DNA of 64,000 nucleotides from Astropecten irregularis (taxonomy: Eukaryota > Echinodermata > Asteroidea > Paxillosida > Astropectinidae). The position numbers and the translations under genes were made by a program. The stretch spans positions 11,160,001 through 11,224,000 of the forward strand of contig OZ020254.1 in NCBI GenBank assembly GCA_963971285.1. Direction: 5' to 3'. Below are positions 23,801-29,300 of this stretch, piece by piece (positions within the stretch are counted from its first letter, which is position 1; every line of letters starts with the position of its first letter). Under the pieces are notes generated by a model. It had not been told where the DNA came from. It ran no database searches and saw only the letters and a program-made list of their open reading frames with translations.

Positions 23801-26800
23801 ATCTGTCAATTATTTCTTTCTATCCCACCCAGGGCTGCGTCACTGTGCTGTAGTCCCAATGGATGTACATTCGTCTGTTCGGCAGCCAGCCTCTCAACTC
23901 ATCAACCCTCTGGCTTGCCTTCCACGGCCGTCTCCTCCAGACTGCTGGTCTGCGACATCAAACAGATGAAAGTTGTGGTAAGTCATCATCATCGGCACTC
24001 ACTCATGAAGAGTATGACGACGGCAACATTTCTTGTGGGAAACAAGACCAATACGGTGCTACTGGGTCTTATAGTAGTGACAGCGGAATGGATAATAATA
24101 ACAAATGATAATTTGATAGACATTTATAATGCGCAACATATCCACCTTGAGGGTGCTCAAGGCGCTTACCATTATTATCCCCACTAACATCATGAAACAA
24201 TCTCAACTCCCTGGGGAGTATACAGGACCGGGCTGAGATATTGTGCACAGAGGCTAATCAAACCACAGAGCCATCTCTACCCTCACAGGTACCCATTTAC
24301 ACCTGGGTGAAGAGAAGCAATATGTCACAAAGCATCTTGCCCAAGGATGCAAGCACCATTTACCCATGGCTGGATTCGAACCCACGATCTGTAGATTGAC
24401 CACAAGACCCTGAGTCTGGCACGCCAGATCACTAGGCCACGGCATTCCATGATACTCAGTATCTTGGCCTCCAAGTGAGAGTTATTATCTAGGGATACTT
24501 GTTGGAAGTATCGAACCCGGAAGAATTGTTTTGTTTTTTTTGGTTGCGTCAGCCTGAGGCTTGTGCTACAGGTCCAGGGGTCGATTTCATGAAGCCCTAC
24601 GATCAATCATTACTCGAGTTACAAAGGATAACCCATCAAATCCTACGTACATGTAGGGCTGCAATGCCTCATAAGTCCTACGATTGAGTAACGATGAGTT
24701 TGGTCATTGAAATTGACCCCTGGGGCCAATTTCATAAAACTGTTATGCACAAAAATTTGCTAAGCATGACATTTCTGTCTTAATAAAAACAGGGTTAACA
24801 ACCAAATTTTCACGTGTTGTGTATCACTTGTGATTGTTCTTTGGCTGGTTGTTCTTTGGCTGATGGAATTTTCAATGGTGTTTTGTTTTATTGGGCGAGA
24901 CATTTTTGTGCTAAGCAAATTTTTGTGCTTAACAGTTTCATGAAATTGACCCCTGGTGTACCTTAGTCTTCAATAAAAACCAAAACTCACCTTTCTATGT
25001 TGGCATTGTTTCCCTGTTGACAAATCCGTAGATTATGATCATCATTAAAACGAGCTGGTAAAGAGCTTTTCAACGGTTTGAGACATTTGGGGTGCTATCT
25101 TCCTCCAACTGTCGAAACCTGATACAAACACTAAGAGATTTGATTATAGCTAGTCCAGTGAAAGGTTGGACAAAGTTGCATGAACAGGCTGATGACACTT
25201 GGGGCCAATTTCATAGAGCTGCTTAAGCACCATAAACCCTGGTAAATAAAATCAGTATGCCAGCCCAAAAGTCATTGTGAATGTTATATACTCCGCAAAC
25301 AATGACCAAATACAAGTCAAAAGCGGTAAACATTACATGAACATTCAGTCGGTAATCCTGTTTGATCATGGAAGACTTTTAATGTTTATGCAAATTTGGT
25401 GCTTAAGCAGCTCTATGAAATTGGCCCATGTACACTTTGCACTTTGATATCTCTCTCTTGATACAAAGTCAAATGTTTCTGAAAGTCAAGAAGATCTCTG
25501 TGACTCCAAGACGTTAGTTTAAACAATCTTATCATGGCTCATTGTTTCTTATGCCACCTTTCTACTTTATTATACTTTATTTATCAACCTCCAGAATGAG
25601 TTAGCCATGACAGCCAACTCTGGTTGTGTGAACTGCACAGCGTTCAACCACAATGGGCATCTGGTTGTCACAGGGGCAGCTGATGGAATGGTCAGAGTGT
25701 TCGGTAAGATATACACCTTCATTCATTGATAAGCTTGTTCAATACGGCGATATCTATCGATATCGCGATACTGGTTTCATATTGAAAATCGTATCGGGCC
25801 TCGACTAAAACTTCAACAGAATATGAGAATATGATTTGCCTCAAGTTTCTTTGGTCTTACCTGGTTTCCATTGTCTCCGTTTTCCTCAGACATGCAGCGT
25901 TCTGAGAGCCTGCTGAGCTGGCATGCACACATCGGTCAGGTTTATGCCGCCCAGTTCAGCCTGGATGAGACATCAGTCCTCAGCATGGGATCTGATGGGA
26001 AGGTGAGGGTCTCCATCCCCTGCGTTGCCCTCCACAAGACATTTTCCCTTCTCTTTAGACTGCATGCTCCGCATTATCTGTCAAAAGAAAACATCTTGGA
26101 ACGTCATCTCAAAGATTTAAATATTTTTGTCATGAATTCCACAAGTTCTGGGTTCAAGCCCCAGTCCAGGGGCCAATATCACAAAGCACTAAGATTGATC
26201 TTAAATGTGAATCAATCTTAATTACGCAGCCATGATGGCACTTTGCAAATCACAATGGTAATACTGACAACTCATCGTAAAGGGTGTGTACAACATTTGT
26301 AAAGGTGACAGAACAGCACTCACACTTTGTCTAATCCAGCATGTACATGAAATGATAAGCCTGTGAAAATTTGAGCTCAATCGGACATCTGAGTCCCGAG
26401 AAAATAGTGAAAACCCGACTTAATTTTTTGTTGTTGAGGTTTTTGATCTTGTCAAGATCAAAAATGTTTTTGGTGTTTTGTTTTACTCGTTGTGGATAAA
26501 TACAGCATTTCAGGTGGAAATATTTTCACGGTATGTTTCTACCAGCACCATCTTCACACTCTGAAAGTTATTCGTGAATCTGTGAACATTTCTGTTTTGG
26601 TTTGTTACCAATGTTGTACATGCCCTTTAAGATTAATCTTGGTGTTTGGTGAAATCCAGCCCAGGGCCCAATTTCATGGAATCCGTTACCGTTAGCAAAA
26701 ATTCTTCGCTTACGGTAGCTGAATTGTTTTGGTTACGGTTAGCGTATTTCATGGAAGAGTTTCCCTTTTGGTAACAGTAAGCAAGGAATTTGTGCAGAAT

Positions 26801-29300
26801 GCATACAACAGCGCATTAGCAGAAAATGATCACGGTTACTCTAGAAATTCTTTGCTAATCGAGAGTCTTGCTTACGGATTCCATGGAATAGATTTCACGC
26901 GTTGCAGTGCCCGTTAGCACAAAAATAGGCCGTAACCATTCCATGAAATTAAGCCCTGGGCTGCATGTGGTGCTTGAGTGCCTGAGCGAAGTTCTTGATA
27001 GCTTCTCCGCTCATCAGACCCAGGAGTAAATGGGTAGCTTTGAGGGTAGCATTTGTTTGAATTAACCCTCTTGCTCTTAACTGCAGCATCTAAGGTTGTA
27101 TGCTCTCTCCAGGGATGTGAATTGGCCCGAGGAATGTTTTGACATGGCCCGATAATAAGCACAACAGCCATTGACTTGGAACTGCACTACACTCTACAGA
27201 ATTTTAAAAAAAAGATACCCATTTTCAGAAAATTATGAAAAGAAATTGTATTTTTTCAGCTATTTGATGTTAAGTTTGTTCACTATCTCACTGAGTAAAT
27301 TCTGACCAAATTTCAATGCAATCCATTCATGCATCACCGAGCAATTACTGATTGTCTTGAAAAGTCCATTTTGCTACATGTACCATTGCAAATGACAGTT
27401 GTGGTCATCTTAGTGGTGATCTGTGTGTAGAGAATGTAGGCAGCCACATTGAGGGGATATTTTACAGATCACAACTCAGAATGTTAAGATGACCACCATT
27501 GTCACTCAATTGTAATGGCAGGAATTCGAAAATGGATTTTTCCAGACACTCAGAAGTTGCTCGGTGATGCATGAATGGATTGCATTGAAATTTCGTCAGA
27601 ACATGGCCTGGGAGATATTGAATGCAATAGACTAAAAATCAAACAGCTGAAAACATAATCATTTCTTTTCATAAATTTTTGAAAATATGTATCGTTGGGA
27701 CACACTGTCTAAGCACTGGTACCGTTGTTATTGAAATGACCATTTATTATCATAGTAATTACTCTTATTACATCAATTCAATGCTACAGTTTATCCAGTG
27801 GAACATACACCGCGTCGGCGAGCGGCTTCAACAGCTGGACATCCACGAGGGCGCTACAGGGCCCTTCATCATGTCCGGCTTCGGCGGTTACAAGCAACAG
27901 CTGGCCCCTCGGGCTAAACTCTTCGCCTTTGACAGCACCGGTACTCACGTCCTGACCTGCGCTGCGTACGGGGGCATCATCTATAAGGTGAGTTGGCAGG
28001 TGACTGTCTTGAAACTCTAAACTGATTGTGTATTTAAATTATATGCATTTATTTAAATTATATGCGCATATTCAAATTGTATGCCTGGTACCAATTGGAA
28101 TGTTCTATTCGCCCCTTATTTCAGCTGATTTTGTTGTGGGTGTTTGTTTTGTTTTTACATTTGCAATTTTGTCACTCAAAAGCAAATCTTTGAGGAAATT
28201 ATTCTAGGTCTCTAAATACTTAAAGTCGTTGTCCAAATTGTACTGAAGTGTAGCCAGAGGTCCATTTCACCAAACTCATCGTAACTTTATGAATCGTAGG
28301 CTAGGGCCCCTATAATGCAGGCCTTGATTTTTAAGGAAAGTGAGAGTGATCACTCTCCTGCGCTCTCCTTAATGTTTTCAAAGGAGAGTGAAAAAAAAGA
28401 GCTCCTTAACAATTTAAGGAGAGCTGCCCTTTTTCAAAACATCACATACATTCCAGACAACATTTACCCTTTGCGAAATCCTCTAAAGGCCATGAGTTAT
28501 GTGCGGACATTGTTATGTAGCGCGCTACGTCGGCTCTATGACACATTGTTGAATATGTATGATTACTTGCGCTGGCCTGCACACATGTACGTGTATGTAC
28601 ATGTATATGTTAATTGGCTGTGCCTGACTTCAAAAGTAACACATGCGCAGTGTGCTTCTACTCATTTTTGGGGGGAGATTTTACAGGATTCCCAAGATGT
28701 TGTTACAGACAGGTCACTACGTAAGTGCGTGTGGATCACCCGTATGTACCCGTACGTTTCATGTACGTACGTGTGGGTCATCGGTTTGTACGTTTCACAC
28801 CAACAATGTCGTGAGCCAAGACTATCCTGATGAAGAGGAAACACAGTAATATGCCGTTTACGAAACGGAGGCTCAGGCTCAGTCTCAGGCTCCGGCTCCA
28901 TTTTGGGAATCCATTCTGAAATAACGGATATCAAAATAGAGGCTTTTGGCTGCGGTTCAGAAGTATATGCCCTGGTTTGAAAAGGAAAACAGAGCCTGTT
29001 TCAGCTTCAATGAAACACCACAACCTTTATTTTCAGCATATGGATGTCAGAGCTGGAGCCTGAGCCTGAGCCTGAGCCTGAGTCTCCATTTCGCAAACCC
29101 CCATAAACCTTTGCCTTAGTGTGTCTGGTTCCCCTCTCTTTCAGCTTCATAGAGACGGTGGCATGCTGAGGCTACTGACTATCCTGGGGCACCGCACCCC
29201 GGTGGTCAGTGTGGACTGGTGCACATCGGTCAACACGGGCATGTGCCTGACGGGATCCATGGACGGCCGCGTGCAAGTGACCACTCTTCTTAGCCAGTAA
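5766..29300 (+). CDS. WDR91: WDR91, WD repeat-containing protein 91 (16 coding exons, complete)
   Basis: Joining 16 exons (123, 155, 110, 123, 83, 104, 253, 379, 133, 97, 95, 145, 109, 113, 198 and 156 nt) gives 2376 nt, or 791 residues plus TAA. The human protein is about 747 residues. The N-terminus (residues 1-60, LisH-like) starts [20 protein letters not shown], close to the vertebrate start. Residues 93-170 are a conserved helical region, 171-215 a likely coiled coil, and 216-440 a low-complexity linker with a seven-glutamine run. Residues 444-791 are WD40 repeats, including [39 protein letters not shown] and FIQWNIH. In mammals WDR91 is a Rab7 effector that works with WDR81 on endosomes, restraining the Beclin1/PI3-kinase complex and so PI3P during early-to-late endosome conversion; that role is assumed here by orthology. 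The start ATG opens the conserved N-terminus and follows a GC-box region. Intron 4 is AT-AC. Identification is firm; exon edges are by eye and phase-checked. Confidence 0.95.
5992..6007. repeat. perfect 16-bp palindrome CATGTAGGCCTACATG
   Basis: Perfect palindrome in WDR91 intron 1, with a second copy of ACATGTAGGCCTACA about 20 bases on. It combines the two octamers (ACATGT and AGGCCT cores) that recur through the window. Confidence 0.7.
6140..6440 (+). repeat. dispersed repeat, uninterrupted copy
   Basis: Shares TGTGCACAAA, AGAAAAATGGCTSCYGC, GTGTATAATTGTAGGTAAAA and TGAGATTGAAGTT with 39680-40215. There it is interrupted by a family D foldback, so this copy shows the empty site. Confidence 0.55.
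6806..6905. mobile_element. TTAA-MITE family A, right-half fragment
   Basis: Carries ATGTTTCTACCAGCACCATC through ACCAAAGTATGATACTAC. The left half is missing and the right end is cut before CCTTTAA. Confidence 0.55.
6918..7008 (+). repeat. G-rich tract
   Basis: Runs of G from 3 to 11 bases spaced by TGGA/TTG units. Potential G-quadruplex on the plus strand, 100 bases before the transposase exon. Confidence 0.5.
7120..8436 (+). CDS. pogo/Tigger-like DDD transposase, open N-terminal part, in WDR91 intron 1
   Basis: A good acceptor (T-rich tract ending ATTTCAG) precedes an open frame [20 protein letters not shown], so the first exon may lie upstream and the ATG at 7159 need not be the start. 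Counting from that ATG: residues 1-35 are a psq-type helix-turn-helix, about 60-125 a CENP-B-like DNA-binding region ([12 protein letters not shown]), and 155-315 a DDE_1 nuclease. The acidic residues are D161 (WNCDES), D272 ([10 protein letters not shown]) and D308 ([14 protein letters not shown]). Such enzymes move DNA elements at TA sites in the nucleus. The frame closes with TAA at 8434-8436, while a -1/+1 frame continues into the C-terminal part, so a single-base indel near 8395-8412 is likely. The element is in the same orientation as WDR91. I found no matching terminal inverted repeats by eye. It could be a decayed copy or a partly retained host gene. Confidence 0.88.
   Translation, partial: ANRKNYRKWAQGDMENAIRDVANGSPIATAARDNRVPRRSLGDRVHNKVAADSKMGPPIKLNADLEEQLVKYIEYMSSRAFPLTISQIKMYAWCLDRGAGGSNFGPNGPSNHWWSRFRNAHPNIDLRLRRPDHLDRARVTCSSVDALREYFQLLKEILDRYDLHTRKERVWNCDESMVDLNKSTQNVVVPVRQKHVHSCQVAGTQHISVHCCISAAGSTMSPFMIFSQAFPGDDCTVDGPDGCLYGQSDSGFMDSELMLKWFKEIFLKQCPQDRTEDNPVLLTMDGPTSHCSPDLIEVAKKENVMLLALVPHTTHICQPLDVAVYKSLKSHLGQTIKIGQALRGTLWITKKEVPQVFKLAFERSMTIHNIKSGFQKCGIIPFNPNAVDKKQLLRSKIIPDEDVDLALPPNYAFQTNATRQLKSVLLTIPPKRILPMTK
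8405..9176 (+). pseudogene. frameshifted C-terminal part of the pogo-like transposase, with PHD-like zinc finger
   Basis: From about 8405 a second frame stays open through a Ser/Pro/Gln-rich stretch and a segment reading [20 protein letters not shown], then a Lys/Arg/Glu-rich helix. An in-frame TAG follows at 8769-8771. The same frame resumes and ends at 9176, encoding a Cys/His cluster (C-x2-C ... GC ... C-x2-W-C-x2-C ... Y-F-C-x2-H) like a PHD finger. This tail order (DDE, basic linker, zinc finger) occurs in some invertebrate pogo transposases. The frameshift plus stop mean a full protein could not be made from this copy without recoding. Confidence 0.7.
10138..10496. mobile_element. TTAA-MITE family A, copy 4 (intact)
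   Basis: Ends AGGTAGTATCATACTTTGGT and ACCAAAGTATGATACTACCT, flanked by TTAA on both sides (10134-10137, 10497-10500). The interior holds the 16-bp palindrome GATCTTTTAAAAGATC. In WDR91 intron 1. Confidence 0.85.
10796..11150. mobile_element. TTAA-MITE family A, copy 5 (intact)
   Basis: Same ends, TTAA at 10792-10795 and 11151-11154, and the central GATCTTTTAAAAGATC. Only 300 bases from copy 4 and in the same orientation. Confidence 0.85.
11508..11953. mobile_element. hAT-type MITE with perfect 8-bp target duplication
   Basis: Starts TAGGGCTGTACAG and ends CTGCAGCCTTA. The 8-mer CTAGTTTT occurs exactly on both sides (11500-11507 and 11954-11961). Subterminal GTAACCGGTTACCCG and CGGTTAACCGGGTAACCGG form further inverted pairs. 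446 bases, non-coding, in WDR91 intron 1. Confidence 0.8.
12178..12500. mobile_element. TTAA-MITE family A, left-truncated copy
   Basis: Begins in the shared half (ACTTACAGGATATAAATATG) and ends ACCAAAGTATGATATTACCT followed by TTAC. The central palindrome is partly mutated (GATGTTTTAAAAGATC). Confidence 0.65.
13021..13470. mobile_element. foldback element, AGGGGCCACTCA ends
   Basis: Long inverted ends: AGGGGCCACTCACAATTTTC continuing through TGTTTTTGAATTTCGA, mirrored at 13428-13470. The interior holds a direct repeat, AGGATCATGATTCTTTCA, at about 13180 and 13311. It ends 90 bases before WDR91 exon 2. Confidence 0.7.
13563..13717 (+). CDS. WDR91: WDR91 exon 2
   Basis: Follows an AG at 13561-13562 and ends AAG before donor GTTAGT, leaving two bases of a split Arg codon. 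Encodes [11 protein letters not shown] through LEVSILR, including [17 protein letters not shown], which aligns with the human LRDYWSYLERRLFSRLE segment. Confidence 0.92.
13979..14088 (+). CDS. WDR91: WDR91 exon 3
   Basis: Acceptor TTTCTTGCAG and donor GTGAGT. Completes the split Arg codon and encodes [19 protein letters not shown] to EWKEWF, matching the conserved FYLVYTIQTNRNDKAQEFF region. Leaves one base (G). Confidence 0.92.
14107..14247. mobile_element. foldback MITE, AGGCCGTGTCCCAA family
   Basis: Ends AGGCCGTGTCCCAAATCTCT and GAGATATGAGACACGGCCT are inverted. Interior GTCTATGGAAGCGGCTGCAG recurs at 56143-56278 and, partly, at 52865-52965. It begins 18 bases after the exon 3 donor. Confidence 0.75.
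14893..15172 (+). mobile_element. tRNA-derived SINE, family 2
   Basis: Pol III A box TTGGCGTAGCGG and B box GGTTCAAGTCC in tRNA-like spacing. A body with GTTTTCCTCCCACCTCTAAA follows, then a 3' AATAAATAATAATAA tail. Sense to WDR91, in intron 3. Confidence 0.75.
15213..15322. mobile_element. 110-base near-perfect foldback
   Basis: Arms GGTAATGGGAGACTTTTGAG and CTCAAAAGTCTCCCATTACC continue through GTCTTCAAGTCAACA with very few mismatches around a CGCGCATGC-containing loop. Related pieces lie at 62022-62085 and 29469-29620. Confidence 0.75.
15376..15498 (+). CDS. WDR91: WDR91 exon 4, ending at an AT-AC donor
   Basis: Acceptor CTCTTGCAG. Encodes [20 protein letters not shown] to FQSM plus one base (C) of the next codon. 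The exon ends directly before ATATCCTTT, the U12-type AT donor; no GT donor preserves the reading frame into exon 5. Confidence 0.9.
15618..15835 (-). mobile_element. SINE family 4, truncated, in the U12 intron
   Basis: Shares CTCAACTCCCTGGGGAG, CAGAGGCTAATCAAACCAC and ACCTGGGTGAAGAGGAGCAA with the copies at 22247 and 24090. The tRNA-like head is damaged (deletion around the B box). Confidence 0.7.
16065..16316. mobile_element. foldback MITE in the U12 intron
   Basis: Outer arms TATAGACCAATCCGAGGG and CGTCGGATTGGTGTATA. Inner arms CCGCCATTACTGCAGTGTC and GACACTGCAGTAATGGCGG. It ends about 30 bases before the branch-site region of intron 4. Confidence 0.65.
16370..16452 (+). CDS. WDR91: WDR91 exon 5 (after AC acceptor)
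   Basis: Starts after AC at 16368-16369 and ends AAACAG before GTTGGT; 2 + 81 nt, phase 0 out. Encodes [20 protein letters not shown] and onward, the start of the coiled-coil segment (human ILNFDAECQRTNQVQEENE). Confidence 0.9.
16505..16890 (-). mobile_element. tRNA-derived SINE, family 1, dimeric arrangement
   Basis: On the minus strand an A box TGGCCTAGCAGG and a B box GGTTCGAATCC precede a tail (CACGTGCTCTCACAAGCACT ... TAATTTGCATATT). A second tail copy follows about 240 bases away as an inverted duplicate at 16737-16793/16834-16890. In WDR91 intron 5, antisense. Confidence 0.75.
16737..16890. repeat. 57-bp perfect inverted repeat
   Basis: 16737-16793 (CGGGAAATAG ... GAGCACTG) is the exact reverse complement of 16834-16890, around a 40-base loop. 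It is made of SINE family 1 tail sequence. Confidence 0.85.
17040..17420 (-). mobile_element. tRNA-derived SINE, family 3
   Basis: The minus strand has GGTGGCAAGTGCGT (A-box position), B box GGGTTTGATCCCG, then CCGGGTTTTCCTCCCTGCAC and a 3' (ATT)n region at 17056-17075. In WDR91 intron 5, antisense. Confidence 0.65.
17779..17882 (+). CDS. WDR91: WDR91 exon 6
   Basis: Acceptor GTTTTCAG and donor GTAAGA. Encodes [12 protein letters not shown], continuing the coiled coil, then a polar Ser/Asp-rich linker. Leaves AC of a split Thr codon. Confidence 0.88.
18186..18500 (+). mobile_element. tRNA-derived SINE, family 1, second dimeric copy
   Basis: A headless monomer (B box GGTTCGAATCC at about 18208) and tail are followed by a full head with A box TGGCTTAGCGG and B box GGTTCGAATCC (18405-18475). 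In WDR91 intron 6, sense orientation. Not a true tRNA gene: the acceptor-stem arms do not pair well and the context is repetitive. Confidence 0.75.
18720..18898. mobile_element. TTAA-MITE family A/B half, truncated
   Basis: Contains TTTCTACCATCACCATCTTT and ACCAATGTATGATAGTA. The left half is lost at a junction with a family K fragment (18686-18718). It ends 35 bases before WDR91 exon 7. Confidence 0.55.
18933..19185 (+). CDS. WDR91: WDR91 exon 7
   Basis: Acceptor CTGTAG and donor GTAGGG; 1 + 252 nt. Encodes a basic Ser/Pro-rich linker ([20 protein letters not shown]). Clearly GC-richer than the flanking intron, which supports a real exon although the linker is poorly conserved. A TTAA-MITE remnant ends about 35 bases upstream. 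Confidence 0.82.
19310..19665 (-). mobile_element. tRNA-derived SINE, family 1, third dimeric copy
   Basis: Tail, head (B box as GATTCGAACCC on the plus strand), spacer and a second tail (GCAAATTAGGCTTGCCCTTC), the same order as the 16.5-kb copy. In WDR91 intron 7. Confidence 0.75.
19868..20246 (+). CDS. WDR91: WDR91 exon 8
   Basis: Acceptor TCCTCTCATAAG, donor GTACAG. Encodes a 126-residue low-complexity linker with [12 protein letters not shown] and many Ser/Pro/Glu. Phase joins both neighbours exactly. The acceptor is the least certain in the gene; an alternative AG at 19834-19835 would also be open. Confidence 0.78.
21060..21291. mobile_element. foldback MITE, family J
   Basis: Ends ACCCTTTTCCAAACCTCTGC and GCTGAGGTTTGAAAAAGGGC are inverted. 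The interior AAAATAGAAGCTTTTGGCTG recurs at 28855-29100 and 42703-42906. Confidence 0.65.
21500..21632 (+). CDS. WDR91: WDR91 exon 9
   Basis: Acceptor CCTAACAG, donor GTAAGT. Encodes the first WD40 blade: [17 protein letters not shown] to [11 protein letters not shown], matching the human FIVLGQEEYGEHHSS and [11 protein letters not shown] segments. Confidence 0.94.
21825..21988. mobile_element. TTAA-MITE family A, right-half fragment
   Basis: TTTTCTCAAAAAGTGGGGAC, GACTGTTACTGTATCTGCCT and a degenerate right end (CAAAGAATGAAATTTACCTT). In WDR91 intron 9. Confidence 0.55.
22142..22238 (+). CDS. WDR91: WDR91 exon 10
   Basis: Acceptor CTATGTCAG and donor GTAAGA. Encodes [20 protein letters not shown] then [12 protein letters not shown], aligned with human LLSLEWATKRDRL. 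Phase 0 out. Confidence 0.93.
22247..22620 (-). mobile_element. SINE family 4, near full length
   Basis: The minus strand carries a tRNA-like head, then ACCCAGGTGTAAAATGGGTA and CTCCCCAGGGAGTTGAGATG, and a 3' AATAATAACATG-type tail. It begins 9 bases after the exon 10 donor. Antisense in intron 10. Confidence 0.75.
22946..23040 (+). CDS. WDR91: WDR91 exon 11
   Basis: Acceptor CATTTGCAG and donor GTATGT. Encodes [20 protein letters not shown] to DSMHPR, matching the human GTVRLYDTEAKKNLCEI blade. Leaves AG of a split Arg codon. Confidence 0.94.
23105..23682 (+). pseudogene. 3' remnant of a non-LTR retrotransposon (reverse transcriptase C-terminus) in WDR91 intron 11
   Basis: Two frames read [20 protein letters not shown] then [20 protein letters not shown] and WLGHVVRQ, the typical C-terminal thumb and tail of LINE-type endonuclease/reverse transcriptases. 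A frameshift near 23295 separates them. The remnant stops at a short (ATTG)n tail at 23663-23682, as expected for a LINE with microsatellite 3' end. It is 5'-truncated, same strand as WDR91, and non-functional. Exact clade (CR1, L2 or related) cannot be set by eye. Confidence 0.75.
23833..23977 (+). CDS. WDR91: WDR91 exon 12
   Basis: Acceptor CCCACCCAG and donor GTAAGT. Encodes [20 protein letters not shown], then a short variable loop and [12 protein letters not shown]. The human equivalent is LACSPNGASFVCSAAAPSL followed by LLLWDTKTMK. Confidence 0.93.
24090..24450 (-). mobile_element. SINE family 4, full length with LINE-like tail
   Basis: Minus strand: A-box-like TGGCCTAGTGATCTGG, B box GGTTCGAATCC, and the body GATGCTTTGTGACATATTGC. 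A 3' segment AAGCGCCTTGAGCACCCTC is followed by GCGCATTATAAAT and an AT-rich tail. The last part resembles LINE 3' ends that SINEs borrow for mobilisation. In WDR91 intron 12. Confidence 0.8.
24577..24720. mobile_element. foldback MITE, GGGGTCGATTTCAT family
   Basis: Ends GGGGTCGATTTCATGAAGCC and CATTGAAATTGACCCC. Inner arms CCCTACGATCAATCATTACT and CCTACGATTGAGTAACGAT. One base separates it from the family D element at 24722. Confidence 0.7.
24722..24953. mobile_element. foldback MITE, family D
   Basis: Ends GGGGCCAATTTCATAAAACT and TTCATGAAATTGACCCC, with inner GCACAAAAATTTGCTAAGCA pairing with TGCTAAGCAAATTTTTGTGC. In WDR91 intron 12. Confidence 0.75.
25201..25427. mobile_element. foldback MITE, family D variant
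   Basis: Ends GGGGCCAATTTCATAGAGCT and AGCTCTATGAAATTGGCCC. Interior differs from the other D copies apart from GCTTAAGCAC near the ends. In WDR91 intron 12. Confidence 0.65.
25595..25703 (+). CDS. WDR91: WDR91 exon 13
   Basis: Acceptor CAACCTCCAG and donor GTAAGA. Encodes [20 protein letters not shown], nearly identical to the human blade. Leaves one base (G). Confidence 0.95.
25890..26002 (+). CDS. WDR91: WDR91 exon 14
   Basis: Acceptor TTTTCCTCAG and donor GTGAGG. Encodes [20 protein letters not shown] to MGSDGK, aligned with human [20 protein letters not shown]. Confidence 0.95.
26169..26662. mobile_element. foldback element split by a TTAA-MITE
   Basis: Left arm GGGGCCAATATCACAAAGCA then CTAAGATTGATCTTAA. 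Right arm TTAAGATTAATCTTGG then TTTGGTGAAATCCAGCCC. The interior 26281-26626 is a family B-like TTAA-MITE. In WDR91 intron 14. Confidence 0.6.
26281..26626. mobile_element. TTAA-MITE family B variant, nested
   Basis: Ends AGGGTGTGTACAACATTTGT and ACCAATGTTGTACATGCCCT, flanked by GTAA and TTAA. Interior GTGACAGAACAGCACTCACA and TTTCTACCAGCACCATCTTC are shared with family B. Confidence 0.7.
26661..26960. mobile_element. foldback MITE, CCAGGGCCCAATTTCATGGA ends
   Basis: Ends CCAGGGCCCAATTTCATGGA and CCATGAAATTAAGCCCTGGG. Inner CGTTACCGTTAGCAAAAATT pairs with CCGTTAGCACAAAAATAGGC-type sequence. It directly follows the previous foldback. Confidence 0.65.
27214..27693. mobile_element. 480-base foldback element in WDR91 intron 14
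   Basis: Arms of about 190 bases, with mismatches. Examples are GATACCCATTTTCAGAAAAT versus ATTTTTGAAAATATGTATC, and CAATCCATTCATGCATCACC versus CGGTGATGCATGAATGGATTG. It ends about 95 bases before exon 15. Confidence 0.65.
27790..27987 (+). CDS. WDR91: WDR91 exon 15
   Basis: Acceptor TGCTACAG and donor GTGAGT; 66 codons, phase 0 both ends. Encodes [15 protein letters not shown] to [12 protein letters not shown], matching the human FIQWNIH, ATGPFVLSGYSGYKQ and LTCSATGGVIYK motifs. Confidence 0.95.
28855..29100. mobile_element. foldback MITE, family J
   Basis: Ends TTTACGAAACGGAGGCTCAG and TGAGTCTCCATTTCGCAAAC, with GAGCCT repeats in both arms. It ends 44 bases before WDR91 exon 16. Confidence 0.65.
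29145..29300 (+). CDS. WDR91: WDR91 exon 16 (terminal)
   Basis: Acceptor CTCTCTTTCAG; 51 codons plus TAA. Encodes [20 protein letters not shown] to TTLLSQ, the last WD40 blade (human [36 protein letters not shown] region). A foldback element ends about 45 bases before the acceptor. Confidence 0.94.
   Translation, partial: LHRDGGMLRLLTILGHRTPVVSVDWCTSVNTGMCLTGSMDGRVQVTTLLSQ

Noticed and set aside
28315..28830. 171-codon open frame in WDR91 intron 15
   Set aside because: Covers palindromic and CATGTA-rich DNA and shows no similarity I recognise. Not supported as a gene.
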